Notes: a model not told the origin generated them from the sequence alone. A DNA stretch of 64,000 bases from Bathynomus jamesi (GCA_023014485.1 JAJOZX010003308.1:230001-294000); one strand, 5' to 3'; shown: positions 21,265 through 33,002, counted from the first letter of the stretch. Numbers and translations: made by a program.

Positions 21265-21559
21265 TGGATTCTATTTCGGGATAACATTCATTTTTTTTCC
21301 TCTTTTACGCAACTATTTTGTTCCAATACAAATTTATCTTTAAGACACCAATATATCTTTAAACCTTATTACAAAAAAATATGAATATAACTACAGTATA
21401 TTAAAAATAGATTGTATTTCTGGATAACTATCGCCAGAATACCCGTAGAGTATTTGAATATCTTGTTCCTCAAGCTTCACACGGTTCAACGTAGCCTATA
21501 AAGTCACAAAGGAGGGAGGCTAGAGCGTCTTTCAGTATTCGTCACATCTTCCGTCTTTA

Positions 21560-23675
21560 CCGAATACCACTTCATAAACGTCGAACATGCAATATCAAAG
21601 GTAGTCATGACTATTTCTTGTCTACGTGAGAAAGTACACGTCTGAGATCCAGGGCTTGCAGCGGTCAACTGAGCACGCAGGGTAGAGATATGACCAGGTA
21701 GTAGCAGGAGACACGTGACCTTTGATCGATCATACAGGGGGCGGAGTTTAGGAATTTTCCTCTACACACGCTACTATTTAATTATTTGTAGAGATGTTAC
21801 CCAATGAAGTTTAATTGAGTTAGAAATAAAGACCTAAACCTTTATTCCTTAATGTATGTGGGGGGGGAGGGGGCAATTAAATATATAAAATAACTTTGCT
21901 TACCATACCAAATAAACTTCAAATATATACAGTAGTGTATTCCAGGCTTTAATTAAAAGACGCTCTACCGCTTAGAAGATTAATCCGTAAATTGAAATCT
22001 TACAACAATAAAGGAAATATACTGAACATTTTCTGGCTGATAGGCGCCAATGTGTGTGTGTCTGTTATTGATTCTAATGGAATTAACCGTGATTTGTCAG
22101 TGTTTACATTCGCGGTTCGCCCCCTGCCAGCCCACCACAATGCGCCTCAGTCAGTGTCTTTCGGCGCTACCAAAGACAATATTAGCAACAATGTTAGCAG
22201 AGGGAGGGATACAACAATGCGTTCCCTAGGAAATGAAATTAGAGGGGGCGTTCGAATTTTTAATGGTATGAGAGCCGAGGGGCGAGACCGTGAGGGCAAA
22301 GGTGGCCTTTATGGCACCATAGTAAAATACTGAAAAGTATATATATATCGGACTACAAGATTAGGCGCCAGACCGCTATTTATTTAATTGGTATATATTT
22401 AATGGAGAAGTGGTGGTCTCCGTATAATTAAGTGCTTTATTATGTACGTATTACCCCCCTAATTGTGTCAGACGATTCGTTCTTAGTTAATTGTTTATGG
22501 CTCTTTATGTATATTCATTGGTAGGATTAAATAAATATATGAAACAACTTTGTTTACCCCATACCAATTGATTTCTACATTTCAAAGTGTTCTTTACAAA
22601 GATTTAATCTAAACAGCGAGCTGCTTAAGTCAATTTCCGGCTTAATACACAAATTTATCTAAAAACAGTAATTAACTAACACTTACCGTAAAATTTGTTT
22701 CCACAGTAATGTTATGAAATAGTATTTATAGAAGCATTTAGCATGGCCTATCCAAGTAATGCAGTTTTCTATGCACATTTATAAAGAAAATGGAATTTTA
22801 TTTAAGGGGGTTCTTAGTTGTTCATCGAAGTTTTCTCAATGTTCAGGATAAACTCTTGATGAAAACGACCTGTTGAATAGTTATGAACCCGCAAAATATT
22901 CGCTGATTTATTATTTTTTTAAGTGTTATTTGACTTCACTATAAAAGTAATTGGGCTATAGTAGCACGGATTATGGTAGGTTGAAGTTAAGTTGGGTTAG
23001 GTCTGGCAAGGTTAAGTGTACTAATTTTGTATAAGGGAACTTTTACAGCGCGAGTAGTTAACTGGATGATCTCAGTTTTGGTAGGCCAATCCTATCACAT
23101 TGTCGAAACTGGCGATTTCACGACCTCTAAGGATGTACACTATTCAAAATCTCAGATTTTCATTCACAAGGACAAATATTAACTATGAGTATTTAAGTTC
23201 ACTCTTACACTTTTGTTTTCATTATTTTCACACCTAATTTTCTTTTTCATAATTATGGTTGAGTCTGATAGGCCTGCAAGTAACTTGGATAAGCTAACAC
23301 CCTTAAAAGAAAAAGGGGGTCTGGGGTAAATCAGTACCTTTAGTTTGATTGGGAATAAAAACTATAATTCTGATATTGATAAATTTAGCTGTTTGTTAAA
23401 TCACATTAAAAATAATGCATCATCGTCGAAGTGAATGGGCTTAAGCTGAGAATATACTGTCCGCTATTCACTACTAATTACGATGATAAGTTCTTTCACC
23501 ATAAATCTGATAGCTACCGCATTCACTATTTATATGTTAATGAACTTCCTGGTAGCTAATTTTATTAACCAGATGCCTACAGAAAGGTGTTAACATGTTA
23601 CTCATTGATCCCATGGGGATCTTTTCCGTTTCATGTACTGTTTCCGATTTTGTTGAAAATAAGATATTTAATGTA
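21560..23675. other. Intron sequence, no gene recognised
   Basis: An open frame of 113 codons at 21992-22333 has no motif I can name and sits in repeat-like sequence. The stretch 23605-23670 (GATCTTTTCCGTTTCATGTA...) recurs inverted and diverged at 26115-26185, so it belongs to a dispersed repeat. Confidence 0.5.
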
Positions 23676-24268
23676 CAGGGCTATTTAAACTGATTCATCC
23701 GATTTTAACTGAGAATACTTCCGTACCTATCAACCGTGCATCAACTGGGCATATACCACATGAAAGAGGAAATCTTCAAGTTTTACAAAATCGCCGCGAG
23801 AGGGCTCCGAAGTCACGCCGTGGCCTAGCCTAGCAACAAAGAGTCAGTGTGAAAATGGCGTCCGCACAGCAGAAGGCGTTTTGTGTGTTGCAGTTTTCGA
23901 GCTGTAAATCGGTAGTCACAGTGCCCTAGGTCGCCGGATCTTATACCGTGCGACTTCTTCCTTTGGGGGTACGTTAAGGATACTGTGTACGTGCCACCGT
24001 TGCCCACATCTTTGGATGAGCTCCGAACTCGCATTGTTACTGCCGTAGAGTCAGTGACAACCGTCATGCTGGAGCGAGTATGGGAGGAATTCGACTATCG
24101 TGTCGACGTTGCTCGTGTAACTAGGGGAAGTCACATAGAGCATTTATGAGGTGAGAGACAAAATTTGGACAGTTTTTCTTTTGGTTGATGTATCACAAAT
24201 CACTCTGTATTTGTAACATTAAAAAATATTCTCATTTGAAATCAGGTGAATCATTTTCAATAGCCCTG
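23676..24268 (+). mobile_element. Internally deleted Tc1/mariner element, family M2 copy 1
   Basis: CAGGGCTATTTAAACTGATTC after TA at the left; inverted CAGGGCTATTGAAAATGATTC before TA at the right. The inside keeps the C-terminal part of a transposase on the plus strand (LIPCDFFLWGYVKDTVYVPP, then RVWEEFDYRVDVARVTRGSH) directly joined to the 5' end. The copy at 59887-60463 has the same deletion and opposite orientation, so this is a spreading non-autonomous family. Confidence 0.8.
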
Positions 24269-24598
24269 TACTGTATATTTTTACGCTGATTTAAAAACTG
24301 TAAGTCTTTTTATGGTTAAATGAATGGTTCAAAAGTTAGGTTAGGTTACGTTAACTGAATGCCGGTTAGGTCAACTGAATGCCCGGTTAGGTCAACTGAA
24401 TGCCCGGTTAGGTCAACTGTATGCCCTTGACGATTGGTTAGGTTAAATTGTGATATTTTCTTTAAAACTAACGAAAATATCACGATTTAACCTGACCAAT
24501 CATCAAGGACGTACAGTTGACCTAACCGGGCATTCAGTGACCTAACCTGGCATTCAGTAGACCTAGCCGGGCATTCAGTTAACCTAACCGGGTATTTA

Positions 24599-25879
24599 TC
24601 AGGTCATCCCATAAGTAATGTCGTTTTTTACGATAGATTAAGTTTAAACTAGTCCTATTCGGTTTAAGCATAAATTTTCCGAAGGTTATATTTAAGAGGA
24701 GATCTATCGTGTTTCGCTACATACTTTACAGACTTTGACCAGTGAAGACGTGTTTTACTTTATGTGAACCCCTCATAAACATGGCGGTATCAGAAGAGCA
24801 TATCAGGCATATAATGCTTTACGAGTTCAAAAAAGGGAATAGTGCTACTGAAGCAACGCGAAACATTCAGGAAGTTTATGGCAACGATATTCTGCATGTG
24901 AGGAAATGTCAAAGATAATTTCAAAAGTTTAGAAATGGTGACTGCTATTTGACAGATGCAGCACGCTCTGGACGCCCTGCTGAGTTTGATGATGACCTGC
25001 TGTTAGCCGCACTTGAAGAAGACTGTTCAACAACTGTCGAAGAATTGGCCCAGAAACTCAATTCCTCCCCGTCCACCATCCATCGACATTTGCAACAACT
25101 CGGGAAAGTGCCTAAGTTAGGAAAATGGGTGCCACATGAATTGTCGGTCGACAATCTGAGGGTGCGGGTAAACATTAGCACAGCTCTTCATTCCCGTGAA
25201 CTCCAAGATCCGTTTTTGCACCGTTTAGTGACTGGTGATGAAAAGTGGATACTGTACCAGAATGTTAAGCGCCGTCGACAATGGGTTTGTACCGGAGAAC
25301 CAGTGACACCACAGCCAAAATCAAATCTTCACCATCGGAAGATGTTGCTTAGTGTTTGGTGGGATAAAGGTGGTGTAATACACTTTGAAACCTTACCACA
25401 CAACCAAACAATCACGCTCAAGTCTACTGTCAACAACTGGATCGATTGAACACTGCACTAAAAGAAAAGAGACCTTCTTTGGTTAAACGGAAAGGAATCG
25501 TGTTCCACCACGACAACGCACGTCCTCATACCGCTCGGATCACTACTGCAAAAATTAAGGAGCTTGCGTGGGAAAAACTTCCACATCCATATTCTCCAGA
25601 CCTTGCGCCTCCAGATTATCATCTCTCCAGGAGTCTGCAAAACTATCTTGACGAGAAACAGTATACTTCTTTAGATGACCTGCACACCAGTCTTTGTAAG
25701 TATATTGCCTCAAAACCGCCTGAATTTTATAAACATGGCATTGAAAAGCTTGTAGGACGTTGGCAGAGTGTCATTGATTCCGATGGAAAATATATACTAG
25801 ATTAAAAAGTTTCAGTTGAGTTTTTTTTTGTCCTTCAAATTCCGATCTTAAAAACGACATTACTTATGGGATGACCTGA
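24599..25879 (+). mobile_element. Mariner element (DD34D type), inactive
   Basis: About 25-bp terminal repeats: TCAGGTCATCCCATAAGTAA and its inverted copy CATTACTTATGGGATGACCTGA end. Length about 1.28 kb, usual for mariner. It lies inside an array of GGGCATTCA repeats. Confidence 0.9.
24781..25805 (+). pseudogene. Mariner transposase, broken
   Basis: The frame starts MAVSEEHIRHIMLYEFKKGN. A stop replaces an expected Trp in the helix-turn-helix region (24916). The catalytic region follows: TGDEKWILY (first Asp), then a frame change near 25410-25425 before the LDRLN context, HHDNARPHTA (second Asp), and YSPDLAPPDYHL (third Asp, 34 residues later in the usual DD34D spacing). The end is LVGRWQSVIDSDGKYILD, as in other mariners. 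Two disabling lesions in an otherwise full-length sequence suggest fairly recent loss. Confidence 0.9.
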
Positions 25880-26211
25880 GAGTTGACCTAACCGGGCATT
25901 CAATTAACTTAACCGGACAGAAAAATGACGGTCGAAATCTATTCACACAAATACTTAGTGACATAAGCCAATATTGCTAAAGAATACAATAACTCTTGGA
26001 TTAGTTTTCAGTTGTATTGTTATAGTTTTTGACCTAATACAAAATTACAATAACAAACATAACTTTTGAACCGCTTATTCCACCAAAAAAAGACTTATAT
26101 TTATGAAATCAGGGTAAACGTCTACATTAAATTTCTTATTTTCAACAAAATCGGAAACAGTACATGAAACAGAAAAGATCCAACCATGGTGTGAAGGTTC
26201 ACTGAAAGAGA

Positions 26212-26213
<2 letters not shown>

Positions 26214-26268
<55 letters not shown>
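26214..26268. repeat. (CA)n microsatellite
   Basis: About 27 AC dinucleotides. Confidence 0.95.
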
Positions 26269-26271
<3 letters not shown>

Positions 26272-26989
26272 TATAAATGTTATTTTTTAAATCCTCGATT
26301 AAAACTGGACAAAAAAAAACAAGTAATGTTAAAAAATATTACAGGCCGTCAAACCGAAAAGATCCAATTAAACACATTTAAGCCAATATGTAAAAGCAAA
26401 GTAGCGTATTTACTATGCCTACAAAGAAAAAAAAGGAAAGAGATTTGGGGTGTCATTGTGAATCATGGTCTTAAACCTACACCTATGTGTGAAGCAAAGT
26501 TGGGAGGAAATGATGATGAGTTTAAATGGTATGAAGTGAAAGGAATAAGATTTGGTGTAACCTTGAGGAAACGAGTGAGATTGAAAGGAGTGACATTGTT
26601 GATGAAAGAGGAACTATGTAAGTTTACGTATGAGTATAAATTGATGGGTTCTATGTAGGTGTCTGTATGTAAAGTTTGAAGTAAGAAAGGAAATGGCGAG
26701 GTCGTGCGTTTGTGTTGAGTTTTTGGAGGGACTTAGGAAGTGAAATTGCGCAGGTGGAAAATGGGTACGAGTAATGGTGGTGGAAAATATGAATGCAAAA
26801 GTTGGAATGGGATCGGAAGATGGAGTATTATAGAGACATTTGGAGTACAAGGTGAGAATAGGAATAGTGAAAGGTTGAAATGGTTTGTGTTTAAGTAAAT
26901 CTCTTTTATTAAACGTAAGGATGTGTACGTGGTATAGGATGAGAAAAGCTAGACAAGAAAAAGTAATAGTAGATAGGATGGAGAAATAC

Positions 26990-27760
26990 AGAGTTTTGAA
27001 GCGGAGACTAAATAGAGGAGTAAAGAGAGGGTAAAAAAGACCTGAAGGGTAAAAAAGATCTGAACCTCGGGGTTTTCGAGGTGCCTGACACTCTGCGTTT
27101 GAAAGATGGGAGGTCATAGACAGGAGGAAAGATGGAGTGAGGAAGACTGTTCCAGAGTTGACCAGTTGAGTAGATGAAAGACTGAAAATACCGATTAACC
27201 CTCGCGTTACAGAGTTGGACAGAAAAGGAATGAGAAAGTGTAGAAAGTCTATGCTGCGTGCTCTCCTTAAAGGATGAGGCATGCAGTTAGAGCGTTCAGA
27301 AGAGCAATGTCCGTTATAATAGCGATATTAAAGAGAGAGTGAGGCAACATTGTGGCAAAGAGAGAGGGATTGAAGACAATCAGTTAGAGGCGGGGAATTG
27401 ATGAGACGAAATACAATACAATAACCACCTGGTTAAGTACGGCTGTGTGGGTTGAGCCAATCGACACATGAAAAACATACTCCATACAGGGGCGAACAAG
27501 ACCCCTGTACAGAGGGAGTAACTGAGTGGAGGTGAAGAAACCGCGGAGGCGGACAGCACACCTAACGTCTTAGAAGCTGTTTTAGAAAGAGAGTATATGT
27601 GATCTTTCCAGGAAATGTTTACGTTGATATTAAAATAGGTTAGAAAATGGGTGGCAGAGGTACGTAGAATGACATGGGAGGAGAAAAAGAGTTTGAGGAC
27701 TGGATGAAAACGGTTGTGGCGCCTTCATAGAGAAGTAAGGGCAGGAACGAGAAGTTGTTC
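26990..27760 (-). pseudogene. Jockey-like LINE, 3' part, copy 2
   Basis: The minus strand reads RGFFTSTQLLPLYRGLVRPCM with THTAVLNQ, later NSVTRGLIGIFSLSSTQLVN and a VYDLPSFKRRVS equivalent. These match the LINE at 46518-48240 (FFTPTQLLSLYRGLVRPYMK; MRGLIGIFILSSNQPVN). Many stops. 5'-truncated within the region after the RT core. It lies antisense in the host intron. Confidence 0.7.
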
Positions 27761-28408
27761 TCAAAGTAAATCGTAATGAATGGGTATTATCTCTGCCAAA
27801 AGCGTATGATAGTGCTGATTGGTAAAAGTGAGCGAGAGTCGCAGAGACTGAATGAAGCGTGTGTGGAAGTTTGTAAAAGGAGACTATTAAGCGCGAATGC
27901 AGACGAGAGAAAGGTGATGGTGGTGCGTGGAAGGGGTCGTAATACGAGGTGAGGTGTGAAATAGTTAGAGGCGGAATAACGCTGGAAAGTCTGGTAAGCA
28001 AGAATGGTACACGCAAAAGTTGTGGTGAACGTAAGTAGTGAAACGGGAAGAGACGTATATGGGGCATGGAGAGGATTGGGCATGGAGAGGATTGGCAAGG
28101 AAGAATGGTCAGAATGGTTTTTGTTTAAATGCGGCGAAAATCCTGCAATAAAACCTTCGCTTAAACCTTGCTACGAGCCGTACATTTCCTTCACCTAATC
28201 GGCCTTGTCTTGACCGCCTTTTACGTCTCTTGTATTCACCCGAAGAAGAAGAGACGCTTTTGAAATTCGAAACGTTTTCCTCATTTGAATACTTACGCAA
28301 CTATTTTGACTAACTATAAAATGAGAACTCAAAACACGGTTGTTGAAGCGTTTCTGATTTCGAAAGTTGTCCTCATTCATTACAATATTTTACTCGTATT
28401 CCTTCCAG

Positions 28409-28512
28409 GCCCTGATCCCAAAATAATATTTATCACACTCACCATCATCGCTTCTCTCCTGCTGCTCATTGTATGCGTTGGATTCGTTATTCTCGTTACA
28501 TTGTACGTGAAG
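28409..28512 (+). CDS. Exon F, transmembrane segment of the membrane glycoprotein
   Basis: Acceptor attccttccAG, donor AAG|GTAAGA, phase 1 in and phase 0 out. It encodes GPDPK, then a run of about 27 hydrophobic residues (IIFITLTIIASLLLLIVCVG and on to ILVTLYV), then Lys. One Cys in the membrane part could be lipid-modified. The phase change to 0 at its end allows both the exon at 28652 and the exon at 29395 to follow in frame. Confidence 0.8.
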
Positions 28513-28651
28513 GTAAGAAAGGTTACCGTTTTTCACTTACTCCCACCCTCATTTAATCCTCCCTCTGCTGACTACGAGGGGGGAGAGTCCCCCCTGCCTG
28601 AAAACTACAATAGAAGGGCAGTAATTAATGTCTTAATTTCTTTTTCTGTAG

Positions 28652-28714
28652 ATGAGCAGGACAGTTTTGCATAGACGCGTCCTAATAGAACTTGATAAGC
28701 GGCCATCAGTGTAG
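28652..28714 (+). CDS. Exon G, alternative terminal exon: short basic cytoplasmic tail
   Basis: Acceptor ctttttctgtAG directly followed by 20 codons and a stop: MSRTVLHRRVLIELDKRPSV. It enters at phase 0, as the transmembrane exon requires. An AATAAA signal stands at 28868-28873, about 155 bp after the stop, as expected for a last exon. Used as an end, it would give a receptor with a 20-residue, Arg-rich tail and no Tyr/Pro motifs. Confidence 0.5.
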   Translation: MSRTVLHRRVLIELDKRPSV

Positions 28715-28867
28715 AAAAGTGTTTTTGCCCTTAACAACGTTTGCTAAAGCAAATGTGAAAATTTACTAATCAATCCCCTTTTCTGAAATCTGAATTTGTT
28801 TTATAAAGTAACTAATTTTAAAGGTTTCCTTCATTAATATTTGAGGTAATATGATAGTGTTCAATGG

Positions 28868-28873
28868 AATAAA
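28868..28873 (+). promoter_or_regulatory. Polyadenylation signal for the short-tail form
   Basis: AATAAA downstream of the stop of exon G. Confidence 0.4.
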
Positions 28874-29394
28874 TATAGTACCAGTATAAATAAGCAGTGC
28901 CGTTTAGTGGCACTCTTCGTAGATAGATAGTTTGAGAATAAAAAATATGAATACACAATATAGATTAAAAGCGTTTCCGCCGTTGTTTCACGCACGTGGC
29001 AGGGCAGTAAAGGCTGTACAGTAAATGTTTGAAAAATCAACTGTGATTGGCCAGTATCAACCAATCACCGTTCTTCTCATTACTTTGATGATAATTACGA
29101 CCAATGGTCACAAAAAAGGTGGAAAGACCTTTGAATCTATATTTTACAGTACAATGAGAAAATGGGCCTCATAGCTTTCTCAAAATACCATTCTGGTCCT
29201 TTTTGGCACTGTGCCTGCGTAAGTTTTTCTACCCTGGAGTTTCTTTTTGGTTAGCGAGCATCCCAGAGTTTTATTTTTAACCCTATAAAAACAGTGCTCA
29301 AATCATACTCTAAGGTTGATTGTGACTAGGTAACGGATAGACGGACGGAGAGATGAATATTTCGCTTTATTACTTACCTTTATTTTCCTTTCAG

Positions 29395-29431
29395 ACCCCG
29401 AAAGAAAGTAAAAAGACGACACCAGTGCCAG
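29395..29431 (+). CDS. Exon H, start of the long cytoplasmic tail
   Basis: Acceptor ttttcctttcAG, donor G|GTAATC, phase 0 in and phase 1 out. It encodes TPKESKKTTPVP, a basic, Thr/Pro-rich juxtamembrane stretch. It is the only phase-0-entry tail exon besides exon G, so the two are likely exclusive choices after the membrane exon. Confidence 0.6.
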
Positions 29432-29449
29432 GTAATCATTCTTTTACTT

Positions 29450-30330
29450 CTCTCTTTGTCACTCAAAAAGTTTATCATTACAAAATTTCATCGCTTTCTT
29501 ACATATTGCATTATAATTAGGTTTTCAAAATGGTTTTCATAAAGTTCCCCAAAAGCGATTGTCAGAAAAACTTAAAGTTCGCGATGTAAGAGGTATAATA
29601 AAGTTCTCGTTCTGATCCATTATTGGTTTACTCAGAAAACCAAAGGTATACCTACCTTTTACGAGAGTAAAACGAGACAGATTCATGAAGAGTGGGGACT
29701 AATGTAACCAGTGGGATTTCGTAAAGGTATATTGTGGAACAATTACTTTTCATACTATAGGGTAAAGATCTTGAGGTAGATTAAGCACAATTTCAAAGAT
29801 TTCAGAAACTACTAAAATAGTAGATAAAACAATGAACGGCCAACACAAAGTGATAATACGCAGCGTGATCTCAATAATTTGATATAGAGTGATCTAATAA
29901 ATGGCAAATGTAGTTTAACGTAGGCCAGTAATCGCGGTTTATAATCAACTCACTAATTTTCCAACAGTAAAATCTTGGTTCTCACTTCATCGTATTTTTT
30001 CCACTTGGCAAATTTTCTTTCCCGAGTTCTGACTGCACCCCAAAATTCTTCACATTCCCTTCCACTTCGGAAAGAATTCAATAGGAGTAATTTACACTAA
30101 TTATTATACTCTAAAACTCATTCGTGTAAATGTTATTAGAAACTCGAGAAAAATGGCCAAATTTCACATAAACTATGAACGGCCAATCACCTTTGTCCGT
30201 TTCCGGTTAAATTTAATAGCTTCGAAAAAGAAATACCGGATTCAGGTTAAACATTTTAAGCTTTATTAGCGACAGCTTCTCCATATGATACCGCAATAAT
30301 GTCTGATCTTAATAATTCATGTTTTCGTTA
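29450..30330. other. Intron between tail exons, nothing recognised
   Basis: AT-rich, no transposon ends or coding motifs seen. Confidence 0.5.
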
Positions 30331-30333
30331 CAG

Positions 30334-30378
30334 ATGAAGGTTACTATGAAGGTTACGCGAACCGAAATCCTCCTTCGG
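30334..30378 (+). CDS. Exon I, tail mini-exon with Tyr motifs
   Basis: 45 nt, phase 1 to 1 (ttcgttacAG, G|GTAGGC). DEGYYEGYANRNPPS. Three tyrosines in acidic context and a Pro pair. Confidence 0.6.
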
Positions 30379-30582
30379 GTAGGCTTTAAAGAAAGGATTT
30401 CTGAAATACCAAATTAGTTTCAATATTTGTGACAAAAAAAACAACATATTTTTGCTTTAATCATAAATTTGACTGGTCGAAGTCTATCAGTTGCAGTTGG
30501 AATTTGAAAGCAATTACGTTCACTTTGAGATAAGTTGTTTGTTTGAAATTTTGTCAAAGTAAATTCTCTTTTGTAATTTCAG

Positions 30583-30621
30583 ATACGAATGAAGATTATG
30601 AACCCATTCCCCCTGATGTCG
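30583..30621 (+). CDS. Exon J, tail mini-exon
   Basis: 39 nt, phase 1 to 1 (tgtaatttcAG, G|GTCAGT). DTNEDYEPIPPDV. The D-x-x-D/E-Y-E-P pattern resembles the neighbouring tail exons. Confidence 0.6.
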
Positions 30622-31472
30622 GTCAGTTTTTCTAAACTCCTTCTAAATAACAAACTTTTAGTCGTGATACACTCTGTTGTTAACTCTTAACATTTTACAA
30701 TGTTTTAGTTTATTAACTTTTAAGAGTAAAGTTAGGTTAGATTAGGTTAGATCAGATCAAATTTGTTTAGAGTGGATCGCTTCGTTTCGTCGCCTTGTTG
30801 GGGCGAGTGTAGTAAACAATGTCGTGGAGGAATTTTAAATATTATTATTAATATTGAAATTATTCGTTCTATTAATCAAAATTAACAATTGTTAAAAAAG
30901 CACAAAGACGAAATTAATTAAAATGTACCTCTCGTTTTAGTGGACATAAATTACTTATCTTATTTTTAAATATATTTACTTCAAAATTAGAGATAAAAAA
31001 AAATTTGTTTATAATTCCAACTCATTTCATTAGAGATTATAAACAGTTAATTAGCGTTCAGATAATAGGTGTTGTAGTACGAATTACAAAATTAATCTTA
31101 TCCAGTTCTTGTATATACGAGCTGTTAGTTTGGTTTTTCTCTTAAAATTCTTTGGACATTTACCAAACTTCTCAACGAGTATGTTACTGACGAGTATAAA
31201 GACTTATTTTACAATTAACTTCTTTTTAATAGTTTTCAAGTTGTTGTTGTTTTTGTTGTTGTTTTTTTTGTTGGTATTGTTGTTTTTTTGTTGTTGAGAA
31301 AACAACATTTTGAAGTAAATTCTTATTTAAAAAGATCATTATTAATTAAACGTTCTCGTTTTGAGTGTGAATGATTATAACGTTATAAAATGCTCCTCGT
31401 CACAATCTTCAGATTTCTTATCGTTCATTCGTTTGTGGTTTGGCTTAAATTTATTTTCTTTTATAGCTTTAG

Positions 31473-31561
31473 AAATTGAGAAGGAAAGATATTTACTTGA
31501 ACAACCTTCCCCTGAACTGGAATATGGATATGAACAACCTCCCCCCTGGATTTGGATTTAA
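31473..31561 (+). CDS. Exon K, alternative terminal exon: Tyr/Pro-rich tail
   Basis: Acceptor ttatagctttAG, phase 1 in. It encodes EIEKERYLLEQPSPELEYGY, then EQPPPWIWI and TAA. The exon has no internal GT before the stop, so it can only serve as a last exon. AATAAA occurs at 31824-31829. Joined through exons H, I and J it gives a tail of 69 residues. Its YGYEQPPP part is close to DYYEQPPP of exon L, which suggests exon duplication. Confidence 0.5.
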
Positions 31562-31757
31562 GTTTCCTTTACTATTTTACAAATGGCAAAATCTTGGCTA
31601 TATACGCTGTATTGTTCACTCTTAATTAAGAACAAAATTTTAGAGTTTATTAACCTCTTAGAGAGAATACAGTTATGAGAATATACTGTATGATAATATC
31701 GTTGATCAGTTTGTGGCTTTGGCGTCGACTGTATGAACAGTTCAAAATATTTTGAAC

Positions 31758-31793
<36 letters not shown>

Positions 31794-31823
31794 TACACAT
31801 TTAAACTTAAAAAATATATAAAT

Positions 31824-31829
31824 AATAAA
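31824..31829 (+). promoter_or_regulatory. Polyadenylation signal after exon K
   Basis: AATAAA in A-rich context, 263 bp after the stop. Confidence 0.3.
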
Positions 31830-31895
31830 AGTCTGAAAAAGACATATTTTTTGTTATTTTACCTGAAATGGTAGATGAGAGTAGTGTCGGTTGGT

Positions 31896-32315
31896 TGGTT
31901 TATCTATTTTACGTCCTTCGTCCAACTGAGGGCACTGAGACGAGCAGTAACGCCACCAACCGGGACAAATAGGTCTCCTTTAAAAGGTCTCCTTTTGGCC
32001 ATAGCCAACATTTTGGAGGTCAGGTGCTAGTGTCTCCGAGCAACTGATACAATGAGAAAACGAACGGACATAGCCGCGTACGCGTCACTCTGACCTTTAT
32101 TTCTCGATAATGAGAGTGGATTCTTTCATGGTCCCTGTTTTGGTTGACGTAAGAAGCGGGCTAAAGCCTCCTCCTATATGCAGCTTTCACTTTCATAAAG
32201 GGAGGCAGAAGCTCCCTGCGGGTCCTTAAGCATTCCTACACCACCATACACTTACCTTCTCTACACATTTCTCTCACCATTCTCATCGCCTCCTTGGGGT
32301 CCCAAGAGCTACAGA

Positions 32316-32346
<31 letters not shown>

Positions 32347-32347
32347 T
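31896..32347. repeat. Possible SINE-like repeat with (CTA)n tail
   Basis: A locally GC-richer stretch (from about GGTTGGTTTATCTATTTTAC) that ends in an (ACT)n tract at 32318-32345. The same ACT tracts close other segments at 33390-33415 and 50028-50072. No polymerase III boxes identified, so the class is uncertain. Confidence 0.3.
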
Positions 32348-32775
32348 TGAACCTTTAACTGCGCTTAGTTTTATGGTCCTCGTCCCAACCCACTTTCAAG
32401 AGTTATTTTCATACTCGTATAAGCAAAAGCCTTCAAGAATTCTATTTCATTTTGTGTGTGATTGATTAAAATAGGCTTTTGAATTCCTATTTCGATGCGT
32501 GACACTTCTTCTTTGAGCTCAACCACTCGATGAATGTTGAATTTTGTACAAACTGCGTGAAAGTATGAAAGTAAGAAGTATGAAAGAAGTTTTCTTTCAA
32601 AATGTTAAATTTTCATTTCTTTTAAACTTCGTTCTTCACTTATTTCCTTTCCTACCAACCAACAATCTCTTCAAATAAGGAAGACCACTGAATACGCGAT
32701 TAAATTTATTCTCAATTCTGTTGTTGTTGTTGTTTTCGTGATTTTATCAAAGTATATTTTCTTTTCTAATTTCAG

Positions 32776-32809
32776 ACTATTATGAACAACCCCCCCCCCC
32801 CTTCATTCG
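32776..32809 (+). CDS. Exon L, tail mini-exon with poly-Pro tract (frame problem)
   Basis: Acceptor tctaatttcAG, donor G|GTAAAT. It reads DYYEQPPPP and contains a run of 12 C. At 34 nt it breaks the phase 1-to-1 rule of the neighbouring exons; 33 nt would keep it (ending PSFG, like NPPSG of exon I). Either the C run is miscounted in this assembly, or this allele carries a slip, or the exon is not used. Confidence 0.45.
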
Positions 32810-33002
32810 GTAAATTTCCCTAAACATCCCTCCTAAACTGCCTAAACTTTTAGTTTTGATTCACTGTGTTGTTTTGTTGTTTTTAAAGTGTTCTATTTTT
32901 TCAACTTCTAAACCAATATAGAATTATGATACAGTAAAAGATAATATATTATCATTGATTTTTTTGAGCTTTGCTTAAATAGGTTTTCTTTTATAACTTC
33001 AG

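Larger units (their letters stand above)
19392..21560. repeat. Tandem satellite of about 140-145 bp, split by a Helitron
   Basis: Unit starts with AGATTCTATTTCGGGGTAAC occur at 19392, 19440, 19585, 21266 and 21409. The first unit is shortened. Each unit also contains CCTCTTTTACGCAACTAT and TAAGACACCATTATATCTTT. The third unit is cut by the Helitron at 19720-21264 and resumes exactly after it. The right edge is uncertain. Confidence 0.75.
24330..25925. repeat. Palindromic array of GCCCGGTTAGGTCAACTGAAT units around the core
   Basis: Three units in one orientation (24355-24420) lead into the core palindrome (24417-24520), followed by about four units in the opposite orientation (24520-24598) and one or two more after 25879. 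A mariner element has split the right-hand array. Such units also flank the core in the two Helitrons, so this may be a Helitron piece. Confidence 0.65.

Noticed and set aside
21992..22333. 113-codon open frame
   Set aside because: No recognisable motif, repeat-like surroundings, and no splice context tying it to the host gene.
24330..24600. Telomeric (TTAGG)n sequence
   Set aside because: GGTTAGGT motifs are parts of a 21-bp unit and of the palindromic core; no uninterrupted TTAGG tandem was seen.
26075..26272. Minus-strand Cys-Val repeat protein
   Set aside because: It is the (CA)n microsatellite translated.
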